A stretch of DNA of 64,000 bases from positions 1-64,000 of the forward strand of contig JAQXEK010000010.1 of NCBI GenBank assembly GCA_029250885.1, read 5' to 3'. This document shows, in pieces, positions 1 through 11,367 of the stretch. Below the pieces are notes generated by a model, which saw nothing but the letters and a program-made list of their open reading frames with translations, had not been told where the DNA came from and ran no database searches. The translations under genes and the position numbers were made by a program. The number at the start of each line of letters is the position of its first letter. Within the stretch, counting starts at the first letter, position 1. Source of the stretch: Planctomycetota bacterium (lineage in GTDB: Bacteria; Planctomycetota; UBA1135; GCA-002686595).

Positions 1-579
1 ATCGACCGCTTGATCGAGAGTGTGAACTACAACGCCGAGCTCGAGCGCGCCTACCCCGACCCGGTTCCCCGTGAGCGGCGCGCACGCAGCATCGAAGACA
101 TCAAGCGCTGGGCCGAGGCCCACTTCCAGCGACGCAAGAAGCCGACCCTAGGCACGTTTCTCAGCAACCTTGCTCTGAACGCGGGCGAGTCCCCGGACCG
201 CAAGAAAGACGAGTCGCACCTCGACCAGGTCACCCTAATGACCCTGCACGCAGCCAAGGGCTTGGAGTTTCCTGGGGTGTACCTGATTGGCATCGAAGAG
301 GGCCTGCTTCCCCACGGCCGCGCGGCGAAGGAAGGCAACACAGAAGAGGAGCGCCGACTCATGTACGTGGGCATTACGCGGGCCAAAATGGCTTTGGTGC
401 TCAGCCACACTCGCGAGCGCAACAAGTTTGGCACGCGCATACCGTCGATGCCCTCGCGCTTCCTCTACGAGCTCAAGGGTACGCCCCCTCCAGAGGACTG
501 GATTCCCGCGGGACTAGAGCCGGAAGAGAAGGCCAAGAAGAAGCGCGCAGCGAAGCGCAAACGCAAGCCTAAGTCCTAG
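1..579 (+). CDS. UvrD/PcrA-type superfamily 1 DNA helicase, C-terminal part (5' end outside window)
   Basis: The reading frame is open from base 1, so the gene starts upstream of the window; 192 residues are visible. Two helicase core motifs are clear: TLHAAKGLEF (motif V region) near residue 80, and EERRLMYVGITRAK (motif VI, with the arginine that contacts ATP) near residue 118. This pair is diagnostic of UvrD/PcrA/Rep 3'-5' helicases, which act in nucleotide excision repair, mismatch repair and clearing of replication obstacles. The last 20 or so residues are Lys/Arg-rich. The family is secure; whether it is PcrA, UvrD or another paralogue cannot be decided from this fragment. Confidence 0.93.
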   Translation: MDRLIESVNYNAELERAYPDPVPRERRARSIEDIKRWAEAHFQRRKKPTLGTFLSNLALNAGESPDRKKDESHLDQVTLMTLHAAKGLEFPGVYLIGIEEGLLPHGRAAKEGNTEEERRLMYVGITRAKMALVLSHTRERNKFGTRIPSMPSRFLYELKGTPPPEDWIPAGLEPEEKAKKKRAAKRKRKPKS

Positions 580-760
580 AAGGCCGTTGTCGGGCCCATC
601 CGAGGACGCCGCCTTGTAAAGTGCGCTCTAGTCCTGTGTTCGAAGAAGTTTAGAATCGCGAGTAGGCCGTGACCTTGCCGTGAGAATTCTGGACGATACT
701 AGGGTGGAGAGCCGAGCCCAGATCCCTGGAAGCACGGCCAGCGACAGGACCAATACAGCT

Positions 761-1933
761 ATGACTAACGCACGTACCGCATTTTTTCTCTTGCTCGCCG
801 GCGCCGTAGGCCTGACAGCGACAGCATTCCAGGGCGACTCGCGTCCGACCTCTCGGCCGCTGAACTCGCAAGGGCGCTTGACCCTCGAGCACAAGGCCGG
901 CTGGAAGGGCCCCGACGAGACCATGAAGAGCGCCATCTTTGCCGGTGGATGTTTCTGGTGCATCGAGAGCGTCTTCGAGACGGTCCCCGGTGTCGTCGAA
1001 GCCGTCTCCGGGTATACCGACGGAGACACAGACAACCCGACCTACAAAGAGGTCGGCCGGGGCACCACCGGCCACACGGAAGCTGTGGAAGTCTTTTACT
1101 ACCCCGATGTGGTCTCGTACTCAACCTTGGTGGAGTTCTTCTGGCGCCAGTTCGATCCCACGGATGCTGGCGGCTCCTTCAACGACCGCGGCACCCAATA
1201 CCGAAGTGGGATCTTTGTCGCTGACGCCGAGCAACTGAAGGTGGCCCAGGCGTCCAAGGCGGCCTTGGCAGCCAGCGACATCTTTTCCGAGCCCATCGTT
1301 ACGCCGATCTCTCCGGTCTCCCAGTTCTACGACGCCGAGGAGTACCATCAGGACTACTACCTCAAAAAGCCGGACCACTACTACCGCTACCGCAAGGGCT
1401 CCGGTCGCGACAAGTTCTGCGACAAGGCCTGGGGCGCTGCGCGCTTGATCGACTTTGGTCCCCTACTCATTAGCGACAAGGCGCGCTACATCAGACCTTC
1501 CAAGGACGAGCTTAAGAAGCGCCTATCGTCGATCGCCTACAAGGTCACCCAAGAAGATGGCACCGAGCGCGCTTTCCAAAACGAATTCTGGGACAACAAG
1601 CGCGATGGGATCTATGTGGACGTAGTAAGCGGGGAGCCCCTGTTTAGCTCCAAGCACAAGTACAAGTCCGGTACCGGGTGGCCCTCGTTTTGGCAGCCCT
1701 TGATCGAGTCGAACATCCTCAAAGACGTGGACAACAAGCTTGGGTATCCCCGGGATGAAGTGCGCTCGACCCATGCGAATAGCCACCTGGGACATGTGTT
1801 CCGGGATGGACCTGAGCCTACGGGGCTACGGTACTGCATCAACTCGGCGGCGCTGCGGTTCATTGCTGCGGAGGATCTGGTGGAGCGTGGGTACGAGCGC
1901 TTTGCCTCTCCATTCGCCAAGAAGCCGGAGTAG
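761..1933 (+). CDS. msrAB: Exported bifunctional methionine sulfoxide reductase MsrA-MsrB
   Basis: A 390-residue protein that reduces both S- and R-epimers of methionine sulfoxide in oxidised proteins. I start at ATG 761 rather than GTG 680 because the protein then opens with a clean signal peptide (Lys-free short head, hydrophobic core to about residue 24). MsrA domain about 55-210: GCFWC with catalytic Cys64. MsrB domain about 240-385: [17 protein letters not shown] and [11 protein letters not shown] with catalytic Cys359. The CxxC zinc pairs found in many MsrB proteins are absent. The order A-B in one exported chain fits repair of envelope proteins. An intrinsic terminator follows the stop codon. 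Confidence 0.93.
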   Translation: MTNARTAFFLLLAGAVGLTATAFQGDSRPTSRPLNSQGRLTLEHKAGWKGPDETMKSAIFAGGCFWCIESVFETVPGVVEAVSGYTDGDTDNPTYKEVGRGTTGHTEAVEVFYYPDVVSYSTLVEFFWRQFDPTDAGGSFNDRGTQYRSGIFVADAEQLKVAQASKAALAASDIFSEPIVTPISPVSQFYDAEEYHQDYYLKKPDHYYRYRKGSGRDKFCDKAWGAARLIDFGPLLISDKARYIRPSKDELKKRLSSIAYKVTQEDGTERAFQNEFWDNKRDGIYVDVVSGEPLFSSKHKYKSGTGWPSFWQPLIESNILKDVDNKLGYPRDEVRSTHANSHLGHVFRDGPEPTGLRYCINSAALRFIAAEDLVERGYERFASPFAKKPE

Positions 1934-1947
1934 CCCCCCCTAAGAAT

Positions 1948-1989
1948 GCGCGCGTCCCCGCTTTCCGGCGGCGCGCGCTTCTCTCGTTT
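1948..1989 (+). terminator. Intrinsic terminator after msrAB
   Basis: A 7-bp GC stem (GCGCGCG 1948-1954 with CGCGCGC 1972-1978), with a small CCG/CGG helix inside its loop, is followed by the pyrimidine-rich run TTCTCTCGTTTC. It lies 15 nt after the msrAB stop codon. Confidence 0.65.
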
Positions 1990-2052
1990 CTATCCAACAG
2001 GGCGTTGAGAAAAGGCCATGCACTTGGACCTAGGGGCATGTAGGATGGCTGG

Positions 2053-2856
2053 GTGTCATCGCTCGATATCAGTCCGTTTCCTCCCCCCAAAGGACTACCG
2101 CGAATCCTCAGTGTTTCGGGATCGACCCCAGATCGTGTAGCCGATGGTGTGCCCGGCTTTGCCGCCGATGAGCACGAGGCCAAGTTTGCTTTCGACGAGC
2201 GCATTTCCTCCCGCGTGCTAGGCACCTTGCGTGCGCGATGCCAGCCCGACGGCAAGTACGCCGTGGGGCAGGTTCGAAGCATTTACTACGACACCCATCG
2301 CTGGCAGGCCGTTCATGAGAAGCTAAACAGCGACTTCCTTAAGACCAAGGTTCGGCTGCGGCACTATGGCGCACTTCCCGGCGGCGAGCCCGTGGGCAAT
2401 GCCTTCCTTGAGGCCAAGTTCAAGCTTGGCTCCTGCCGCCGCAAGCTGCGGGTAGAGACGGATTGGACTGCCAAGAGCGTCCGCGAGCTGGACCTAGGCG
2501 GTCCTGAATTGATGCGTGTGCCTGAGCTCTTCCTACAAGAGGTTTGCGACTACCACGGCGAGCCTCCGGGGCCTCTATTGCCCGTCTTCGAGGTCACCTA
2601 CCACCGATTTCGATTCGTGGAGCCACGCTCTGGCGCCCGCCTGAGCATCGACACGCAGATCCGCGTAAGCCGGGTCAATCACTCCCGACTTCCGACTCCG
2701 CGCAAGCTGCCTATTGGACGCGCCGTGCTTGAAGTCAAGGGAGAGCACCAGGCCCTTCCCCAGTCCCTTGCGGACCTCAATCAGCTTGGCTGCAAGCGGG
2801 AGGCCTTCTCCAAGTTTGGCGTCTGCTACAACTGGCTTCGCTACGCCTCCCACTGA
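2053..2856 (+). CDS. VTC-domain (polyphosphate polymerase-like) protein
   Basis: A 267-residue cytosolic protein with the tunnel-fold VTC/CYTH-like signature: EAKFAF near residue 38, SIYYDT near 76, RLRHYG near 98, FLEAKFK near 118, and a late ELK-type strand (VLEVKGE near 226). In yeast Vtc4 this domain polymerises polyphosphate from ATP, using basic and acidic residues lining a tunnel. In bacteria the substrate is not settled. The GTG start at 2053 has no obvious Shine-Dalgarno; the first 35 residues are probably disordered. It is the first gene of a three-gene operon with DUF4956 (22 nt downstream) and CotH, a recurrent bacterial association. Confidence 0.85.
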   Translation: MSSLDISPFPPPKGLPRILSVSGSTPDRVADGVPGFAADEHEAKFAFDERISSRVLGTLRARCQPDGKYAVGQVRSIYYDTHRWQAVHEKLNSDFLKTKVRLRHYGALPGGEPVGNAFLEAKFKLGSCRRKLRVETDWTAKSVRELDLGGPELMRVPELFLQEVCDYHGEPPGPLLPVFEVTYHRFRFVEPRSGARLSIDTQIRVSRVNHSRLPTPRKLPIGRAVLEVKGEHQALPQSLADLNQLGCKREAFSKFGVCYNWLRYASH

Positions 2857-2878
2857 GCCAAGCTCACCCACCGTAACT

Positions 2879-3574
2879 ATGAGAGAATTCCTCAAACAAC
2901 TTTCCGAGTTCGGCTCCGCTAGCATGGAGGAGGTCGGGCTTTCCATGTTCTTGGTGGCCATGGCATTCTCCCTAGCCACTTCCTTCTTCATCTCGTACTT
3001 GTACGTGGTCTTCTTCCGTAGTCGGACCACGGGCAGCCAGATTCATCGCGCGTTCCCCTTGCTTGGGGTTGCCATAACAGGGGTGTTCATCACCATTCAA
3101 TTCTCTTTGCCGCTCTCCTTGGGATTGCTGGGCGCGCTCTCCATCGTGCGCTTTCGTACACCGATCAAGGAACCGGAAGAGATCTCCTTTGTCATGATCG
3201 TCGTCGCGACTTCCTTGTGTTGCGCGACATTCAACATCTTGTTCTTAGGGGTCATCCTCAGCGCAGCTGTGATTGCGTTGTTGACCATGAGGCGTATCTA
3301 CGGCTTCCGTATTGGCGCCTCTGGCCACGGTCTATTGGTGGTGTCCATGGGGAGTGACTCCTACCGTAAACATGGCGAGCCCGTCATTGGATACCTCACG
3401 AGCACCTTGGACGGAGGAGCACTCGACAGCATCACCGAAGGCCCCGAGGGCGCGTCGATTTCTTTCCACTTCGTCGCCGTCCAACCTCAAGAGACCCAAG
3501 CCATATCCGCAGGCCTCAAGCAGCTGACCGCCGACGCGGCCACGAACTTCTACTTCGACCGCGACGGGGCCTAG
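2879..3574 (+). CDS. DUF4956 family multi-pass membrane protein
   Basis: A 231-residue protein with about four hydrophobic segments (roughly residues 18-42, 58-85, 98-118, 120-142) and a soluble C-terminal domain of about 80 residues. The conserved motif SIVRFRTPIKEPEE, in the cytosolic loop between membrane segments, is characteristic of DUF4956. I start at ATG 2879, just downstream of the VTC stop; longer versions overlap the VTC gene with non-homologous sequence. The function of the family is unknown. Its position between VTC and CotH genes suggests it is the membrane anchor or channel of the same system. Confidence 0.85.
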   Translation: MREFLKQLSEFGSASMEEVGLSMFLVAMAFSLATSFFISYLYVVFFRSRTTGSQIHRAFPLLGVAITGVFITIQFSLPLSLGLLGALSIVRFRTPIKEPEEISFVMIVVATSLCCATFNILFLGVILSAAVIALLTMRRIYGFRIGASGHGLLVVSMGSDSYRKHGEPVIGYLTSTLDGGALDSITEGPEGASISFHFVAVQPQETQAISAGLKQLTADAATNFYFDRDGA

Positions 3575-3577
3575 ACC

Positions 3578-5260
3578 TTGGCTTCATCGCCGCAACTTAT
3601 CATCCCCACCGCCCTAGCATTGTTGCTGGGAGCTGGCTGGTGGATCGAGAGCTCTGATAGCTTCGACAGTACACGAGAGCTCATGCGCAACGACAAGGTG
3701 CCGGGCGCAGCCCTTGCTACTGGCCCTCTAGCAAAGGCCCTCCGGACCAACGGCATGTTCCAGGCGGCCGTAGACGAAGCGGGCAACTTTGTGTACAGGC
3801 TACGCGATGAGCCCTTGCCGATCACCGACAGTGCCGCTGCCGCCCAGCCGTTTCTTCGCGGGGGTTGGGCTGCTGTCTCGGTCACGGTGAACCCAGAGGA
3901 CCTGCACGATCCCGACACAGGCATCTTCGCAAACTATGAGCAACGCTGGGAGGTACCTGCCCAGCTCTCGTACTTTGACGGCAAAGAGCTCATTCGTAAG
4001 ATGGACGTTGGTATGCGGCTCCACGGAAACTCGACGCGCCGCCCCGAGGTGCGGGCGAAGTACGGCGCTAGTGTGCGACTCTACACCAGGGCAAACTATG
4101 GCGGTGGCGAGCTGCCCCTGCAGAGCATCTTCGATGGCCAGGCCACGGCGGCATCCCGGCTTGTCATTCGCGGTGAGTCCGCACTGAGCTCGGCACTCTC
4201 CTTTGATATTGTGCGCGAAGTCGGCGGAGATGCACCCCGAATGCGGCCAGCCCTCTATGTACTCAATGGCGAGCTCCAGGGCGTGTTCTCTCTCTCCGAG
4301 CACCTAACGAAAGACTATTGGACCGAACACCTGGGACACAGTGACTTCAGCTTCTACCGATATCGGGGCAACAACTCAAAAGCCGACTCCAGCAACTATG
4401 AGGATTTGCACGCATGGGTAGCGCGCCTTAAACCCGGTGAAGTCACCATGGCCAAGGTCTCGGAGAATGTCGATCTCGAGAGCTACATTCGGCACATGTT
4501 TCCGTTTCTATGGTGTGGAACGGACGACTGGGCCCAAGGCGCGGCCTACCTGAATCGCGGACCGCAGCATCAACTTTGGCGCTGGGTTAACTGGGACATG
4601 GACCGAAGCTTCCGCTTCAGCAACGAGCAGGACCCAGAGAACACAGAAGTTTGGAACAAGATGTGCTTCGACCTCATCCTTGCAGACCTGTCCAATGATC
4701 CCAGGGCCCCCCAGGAGCTGAAGGAGGCGAACCGGGTACAGCGCGAAGATGTTCGCAGTCTAGTTTTCGCCGGTCTCGTCCGTGACGACCCCATGTTTAG
4801 GAAGCTCTTTGCCGAACGCGCTATGGGGTTTATGAACCACGAACTCAACAAGGGCTTTCTAAAACGGCGCTTTGCCTATTATCGGCAGTTTGGTGGCGAG
4901 GGTGGAATCTCCAAGAGGGCTCTTCAAAATGCGGAGCTCTTCTTGCGCAAGCGAGCCGATTTTTTCCGTGAGGACATGGCCCGGGTGTTTGGCCTAGACG
5001 AAAGCTTTCCGGTTCGAGTTGCAGCTGGTGCTACAAGTGAAGAACAAGAGCTCATTATTGATGGCCGCTTGGAAGCGCTGCCGTATCTGGGTTACTACTT
5101 CCCGGGGCAGACGATTTCGGTTGAGGCTAAAGCCGTTGGAGAAAAAGGAGCAACACGGGTTTGGCGTATGGCAGGCGCGAGGGTCGAGAGTCCGCTACTC
5201 GAGCTTGAGGTCCAGGAGGAGTTGGAGATTCGGGTGTTACGTCATTCCCAAAGAGAGTGA
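3578..5260 (+). CDS. CotH-like (spore coat protein kinase fold) protein
   Basis: A 560-residue protein beginning at TTG 3578, three bases after the DUF4956 stop. A hydrophobic N-terminus (about residues 5-18) suggests export or a membrane anchor. Residues about 130-330 carry the CotH signature: GMRLHGNSTR, an allele of the family's strand/helix core around LVIRGES, GVFSLSEHLTKDYW, and WVNWDMDRSF with acidic residues typical of the family active site. CotH proteins are atypical secreted kinases; the acceptor here is unknown. The C-terminal 100 residues resemble a small beta domain. The last 22 bases match a repeat also found just after guaA. Confidence 0.8.
   Translation: MASSPQLIIPTALALLLGAGWWIESSDSFDSTRELMRNDKVPGAALATGPLAKALRTNGMFQAAVDEAGNFVYRLRDEPLPITDSAAAAQPFLRGGWAAVSVTVNPEDLHDPDTGIFANYEQRWEVPAQLSYFDGKELIRKMDVGMRLHGNSTRRPEVRAKYGASVRLYTRANYGGGELPLQSIFDGQATAASRLVIRGESALSSALSFDIVREVGGDAPRMRPALYVLNGELQGVFSLSEHLTKDYWTEHLGHSDFSFYRYRGNNSKADSSNYEDLHAWVARLKPGEVTMAKVSENVDLESYIRHMFPFLWCGTDDWAQGAAYLNRGPQHQLWRWVNWDMDRSFRFSNEQDPENTEVWNKMCFDLILADLSNDPRAPQELKEANRVQREDVRSLVFAGLVRDDPMFRKLFAERAMGFMNHELNKGFLKRRFAYYRQFGGEGGISKRALQNAELFLRKRADFFREDMARVFGLDESFPVRVAAGATSEEQELIIDGRLEALPYLGYYFPGQTISVEAKAVGEKGATRVWRMAGARVESPLLELEVQEELEIRVLRHSQRE
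5239..5260 (+). repeat. 3'-end repeat, copy 1 (end of cotH-like gene)
   Basis: 22 bases (core CGTCATTCCCAAAG) that overlap the last codons and stop of the cotH-like gene. They match, with one change, the sequence that follows the guaA stop on the other strand (5536-5558). The two copies therefore form an inverted repeat about 320 bp across. Confidence 0.6.
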
Positions 5261-5555
5261 AATTGCACCCCAAGGGGGTGCGCAAGAACCTCAAAAGCGC
5301 CTTAGCCCGTGAGCGGACCAAATCCACAAGCGTCGCAGTTCGCAAGCGTGACAAATCCGTCAACCCAGGGGCTCTTTTCTCCTAGGGAGCGCCAGAGTGC
5401 CCTTAGGCCTTGTTCGCACGAGAGATTGTGAGAGACGGGATGCTTGGGGTTCTCCTACGCACTCTTTTGGAGTGCGACTTCACTTCGCTTGATAGAGGCC
5501 CTTCTTTAATCTTCGCCGACCCTGCGCTGTTTCGTCACTCCCTTTGGGAATGACG
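5261..5555. other. Convergent intergenic region with several hairpins
   Basis: This 295-bp gap between the convergent cotH-like and guaA genes has no convincing open frame. It contains GCACCCC/GGGGTGC (around 5266-5282), CGCACTC/GAGTGCG (around 5458-5475) and CGTCACTCCC/GGGAATGACG (5533-5555). None is followed by a strong T-run, so they may act as bidirectional or Rho-assisted transcript ends, or as mRNA 3'-end stabilisers. Confidence 0.55.

Positions 5556-5558
<3 letters not shown>
5533..5558 (-). repeat. 3'-end repeat, copy 2, with 10-bp hairpin abutting the guaA stop
   Basis: Starting at the guaA TAA codon, the minus strand has a 10-bp stem (CGTCATTCCC, loop AAA, GGGAGTGACG, one G-T pair). 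No U-tract follows (AAACAGCGC), so it is not a classical intrinsic terminator. Confidence 0.6.
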
Positions 5559-8743
<3,185 letters not shown>

Positions 8744-8749
8744 GCGACG

Positions 8750-8778
8750 ATTTTAGAAAGGTCGCAAACCAAGGCCAA
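8750..8778 (-). promoter_or_regulatory. Candidate sigma-70 promoter for guaBA
   Basis: TTGGCC (8778-8773), a 17-bp spacer, then TAAAAT (8755-8750) on the minus strand. Four of six and five of six bases match the consensus. Transcription would start near 8743. Confidence 0.5.
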
Positions 8779-9220
8779 GGCCGGGCAAGGGAATGCGAGG
8801 TAGTTCTTAGGGCGCGAGCTGAATTCCCGGTTCTTGCCCCCATTTCAGCCAAGGCATACCCGCCTTGCGGCTCTTCCCGGGTACGCGGGATCCACGAAAA
8901 AGGGTCCGAGACAACACCGGAGTGTCGAAACGGACCCAAGAGAGGAGGAGACTAATCCTCTCGACCCCCCCATGCGAAACGTTGAGCACATTCGCAAAAT
9001 CCCGGGACGAAAATCGGGTCAGGGGCCCGCTTCCCACACCTGGTCAATTTATTCCACGCAGATTCTGCACGCAAACATTGCAAGTTCGTTGAGCCACGGG
9101 TTGCTCTTGTCGAAAAAGGTTTCCCGTCGGAACCTGCTCCTAATTGCAGGTCCGCAGCCTATGCTCCCCGCCTCCCCAAACTTCACCTGAAGTCCCACGC
9201 TCGAAAGCGCGCTCCACCCA
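8779..9220. other. Divergent intergenic region
   Basis: This stretch separates guaB (-) from the oxidoreductase fusion (+). Apart from the orphan terminator and hairpin at 8897-8962, I see no credible protein gene; the open frames across it have no recognisable sequence. I found no clear promoter for the plus-strand gene. Confidence 0.5.
8897..8962 (-). terminator. Orphan intrinsic terminator preceded by a second hairpin
   Basis: On the minus strand a hairpin GAGAGGA/TCCTCTC (8962-8940) is followed by a terminator: GGGTCCG (8937-8931) pairing with CGGACCC (8908-8902), then TTTTT (8901-8897). No protein gene precedes it within reach. It may end a small RNA or act as an attenuator far upstream of guaB. 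Confidence 0.55.
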
Positions 9221-11359
9221 ATGGCTAACCATAGCTCCCAGTCTCCCCTCCGCGTCGCCGTTGTCGGCGCCGGTTTTATCGCCGACTTCCACCTCGAAGT
9301 TCTCAAGAACACGCCTGAGGTCGAGCTTGTCGCCGTCTGCGATGCCGTACTCGAAAAGGCCGAAGCCAAGGCCAAGCAGTTCGCGATCCCCCACGCCGTG
9401 GCCTCCATTAGCGAGCTAAAGGACCTCGGCGTTAACATGGCCAGCTTGCTGCTACCGCCGCCACTGCACTCAAGCTTGATCCGCGAGACTTTGGAAGCGG
9501 GCATCGGCGTCATGGTCGAGAAGCCTATGGTGCTTTCCAGTGAAGACGCCCGCGAGCTTGGTGCCTTGGCCAACTCCAAGGGCCTGCCCCTGGCGGTCAA
9601 TCACAACGCGGTCACCCACCCCAGCTTCGCAGCTTTGTGCAAGCGCATCGAAGATGGCGAGATCGGCCGCGTGGAGCATGTGCGCGTAACCTTGAGCGTG
9701 CCCCTTCGCCAGCTCGACGCCGGCGACTTCTCTCACTGGATGTTCCGCACCCCTGCGAACATCGTTTTCGAACAAGGCCCCCACCCCTGCGCCCAGGTCC
9801 ACGCCCTGGTTGGCTCGGTCAAGACCGCAACAACCACGGTCCTCAAGAGCCGCGAGCTACACCCTGGCCAGCAGTTCAATAACCGCTGGCTGATCGCAGC
9901 CGAGGCCGAGCGTGGCACCGTCGAGATGTACTTCGCCTTTGGCGAGGACTTCACGCGCTCGACCATCGAAGTGCTCGGTACCGATGGCAGCATCGAAGCG
10001 GACCTATTCAACGACCACATAGCTGGCGAGACCAAGACCATGTACTTGGACTTCTGGAACAGCTACAAGGCTGGTGCGAACCGCAGCAAAGAGCTCAAAC
10101 AGAGCGCCTCAAAGGTGCTAAAAGACTATCTTAGGTTCACCATTGGCATGGGCCCCCGGGAGGACGCGTTCTTCGCCGGCATGCGCGACTCGATTCGCGG
10201 CACCTACCAGGCCCTTGCACGGGGCGACGCGCCCCTAGCCACAGCCGAAGATGGCGCCCAGGTCCTGGAGTGGTGCGAGGCGATCACCAAGGATGTCTCC
10301 AACGAGTCCGGAGCCGCCGAAGTGACGCTCTCCGATGCGCCGGCTCGCCCGGGCGAGGTAGTTCTACTTGGTGGCACGGGCTTCATCGGTAAGCGCGTCA
10401 TCGCCAAGTTACTGGAGCGCAATATCCCGATCACGTTGATCGTTCGGCGCACCCACTCGATGCCTGCCATCGTCGTGGAGAATGCCGCTAATGGCAAGAT
10501 ACGGCTCGTCATGGGCACTCTTGAGGATGGCGCCTCCATGCGCGCTGCCCTTGAGGGCGCCCGCTCCGTCGTGCAGCTTGCCACTGGTGGCGGCGACACC
10601 TGGGAGGCCGTCGAGAAGGCCATGATTGGCGGTAGCGTCGGCTTTGCTCAGGCGGCCATGGACGCCGGCGCAGAGCGCTATGTCTACATCTCAAGTGTGG
10701 CTTCCCTCTACTGTGGTCTCGACTGCGGAGTGGGCATCATCCCCGACTCCATGCCCACGGATCCCCAGCCCTTGCTGCGCCCCCTGTACTCCCGCGGCAA
10801 GGCGGCCACGGAGGACGCGCTGATCAAGATGCAGAAAGACAAGGGGCTACCCCTGGTCATCCTGCGTCCGGGCGTTGTGCTCGGCGAAGGGACACCGATG
10901 CAGCACTCCGGTGTTGGCCTGTGGGCGCGCGACAACCACTGTGTTGGCTGGGGACTTGGGGACACGCCACTGCCCCTGGTTTGGGTCGACGACGTGGCCG
11001 ACGCCATCGTCGAGTCCGCGCTCTTCAACGGTGATGCCATTCACGGCCTGACCATGAACCTGTGTGCAAAGATCGACCTCAATGCGGCCCAGGTGGTCGA
11101 GGCTATGCGCAAGGCTACTGGCCGCGCCCTGCATTTCCACCCGCGCTCATTGTCCACCAGCCAGACCATGGAGATCGGCAAGTGGATCGTCAAGCGAGTT
11201 GGTGGACGCAAGGTAGACTTCCCCGCCTACCGCGACCTAAAGGCGCGCGGGCTCTCGGTTCCCTTCGCCAGTGACGGTGCCCGCGAGCACCTAAACTGGA
11301 AACCCGTGGAGGACCCCGAGGAGTTCCTCGACAAGGCCATCCGCATCTACGGCGCCTAG
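9221..11359 (+). CDS. Fusion: Gfo/Idh/MocA oxidoreductase + NAD(P)-dependent epimerase/dehydratase (SDR)
   Basis: A 712-residue protein with two complete dehydrogenase modules. Residues about 5-370: Gfo/Idh/MocA family, with Rossmann motif VVGAGFIADFH, EKPM (the family's conserved Lys-Pro) near 103, and a C-terminal alpha/beta domain. Residues about 378-712: extended SDR, with LLGGTGFIGKR, YISSVAS and catalytic YxxxK (YSRGK). Both families act on sugars or nucleotide sugars, so the chain may carry out two consecutive steps. It is followed 8 nt later by a glycosyltransferase gene, which supports a role in making a polysaccharide or glycan. The substrate cannot be read from sequence. Confidence 0.88.
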   Translation: MANHSSQSPLRVAVVGAGFIADFHLEVLKNTPEVELVAVCDAVLEKAEAKAKQFAIPHAVASISELKDLGVNMASLLLPPPLHSSLIRETLEAGIGVMVEKPMVLSSEDARELGALANSKGLPLAVNHNAVTHPSFAALCKRIEDGEIGRVEHVRVTLSVPLRQLDAGDFSHWMFRTPANIVFEQGPHPCAQVHALVGSVKTATTTVLKSRELHPGQQFNNRWLIAAEAERGTVEMYFAFGEDFTRSTIEVLGTDGSIEADLFNDHIAGETKTMYLDFWNSYKAGANRSKELKQSASKVLKDYLRFTIGMGPREDAFFAGMRDSIRGTYQALARGDAPLATAEDGAQVLEWCEAITKDVSNESGAAEVTLSDAPARPGEVVLLGGTGFIGKRVIAKLLERNIPITLIVRRTHSMPAIVVENAANGKIRLVMGTLEDGASMRAALEGARSVVQLATGGGDTWEAVEKAMIGGSVGFAQAAMDAGAERYVYISSVASLYCGLDCGVGIIPDSMPTDPQPLLRPLYSRGKAATEDALIKMQKDKGLPLVILRPGVVLGEGTPMQHSGVGLWARDNHCVGWGLGDTPLPLVWVDDVADAIVESALFNGDAIHGLTMNLCAKIDLNAAQVVEAMRKATGRALHFHPRSLSTSQTMEIGKWIVKRVGGRKVDFPAYRDLKARGLSVPFASDGAREHLNWKPVEDPEEFLDKAIRIYGA

Positions 11360-11367
11360 CGCTTCCC

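Noticed and set aside
8893-9220. tmRNA or RNase P RNA in the long guaB upstream region
   Set aside because: Size and hairpins were suggestive, but there is no tRNA-like 3' end, no tag-peptide frame and no RNase P core motif.
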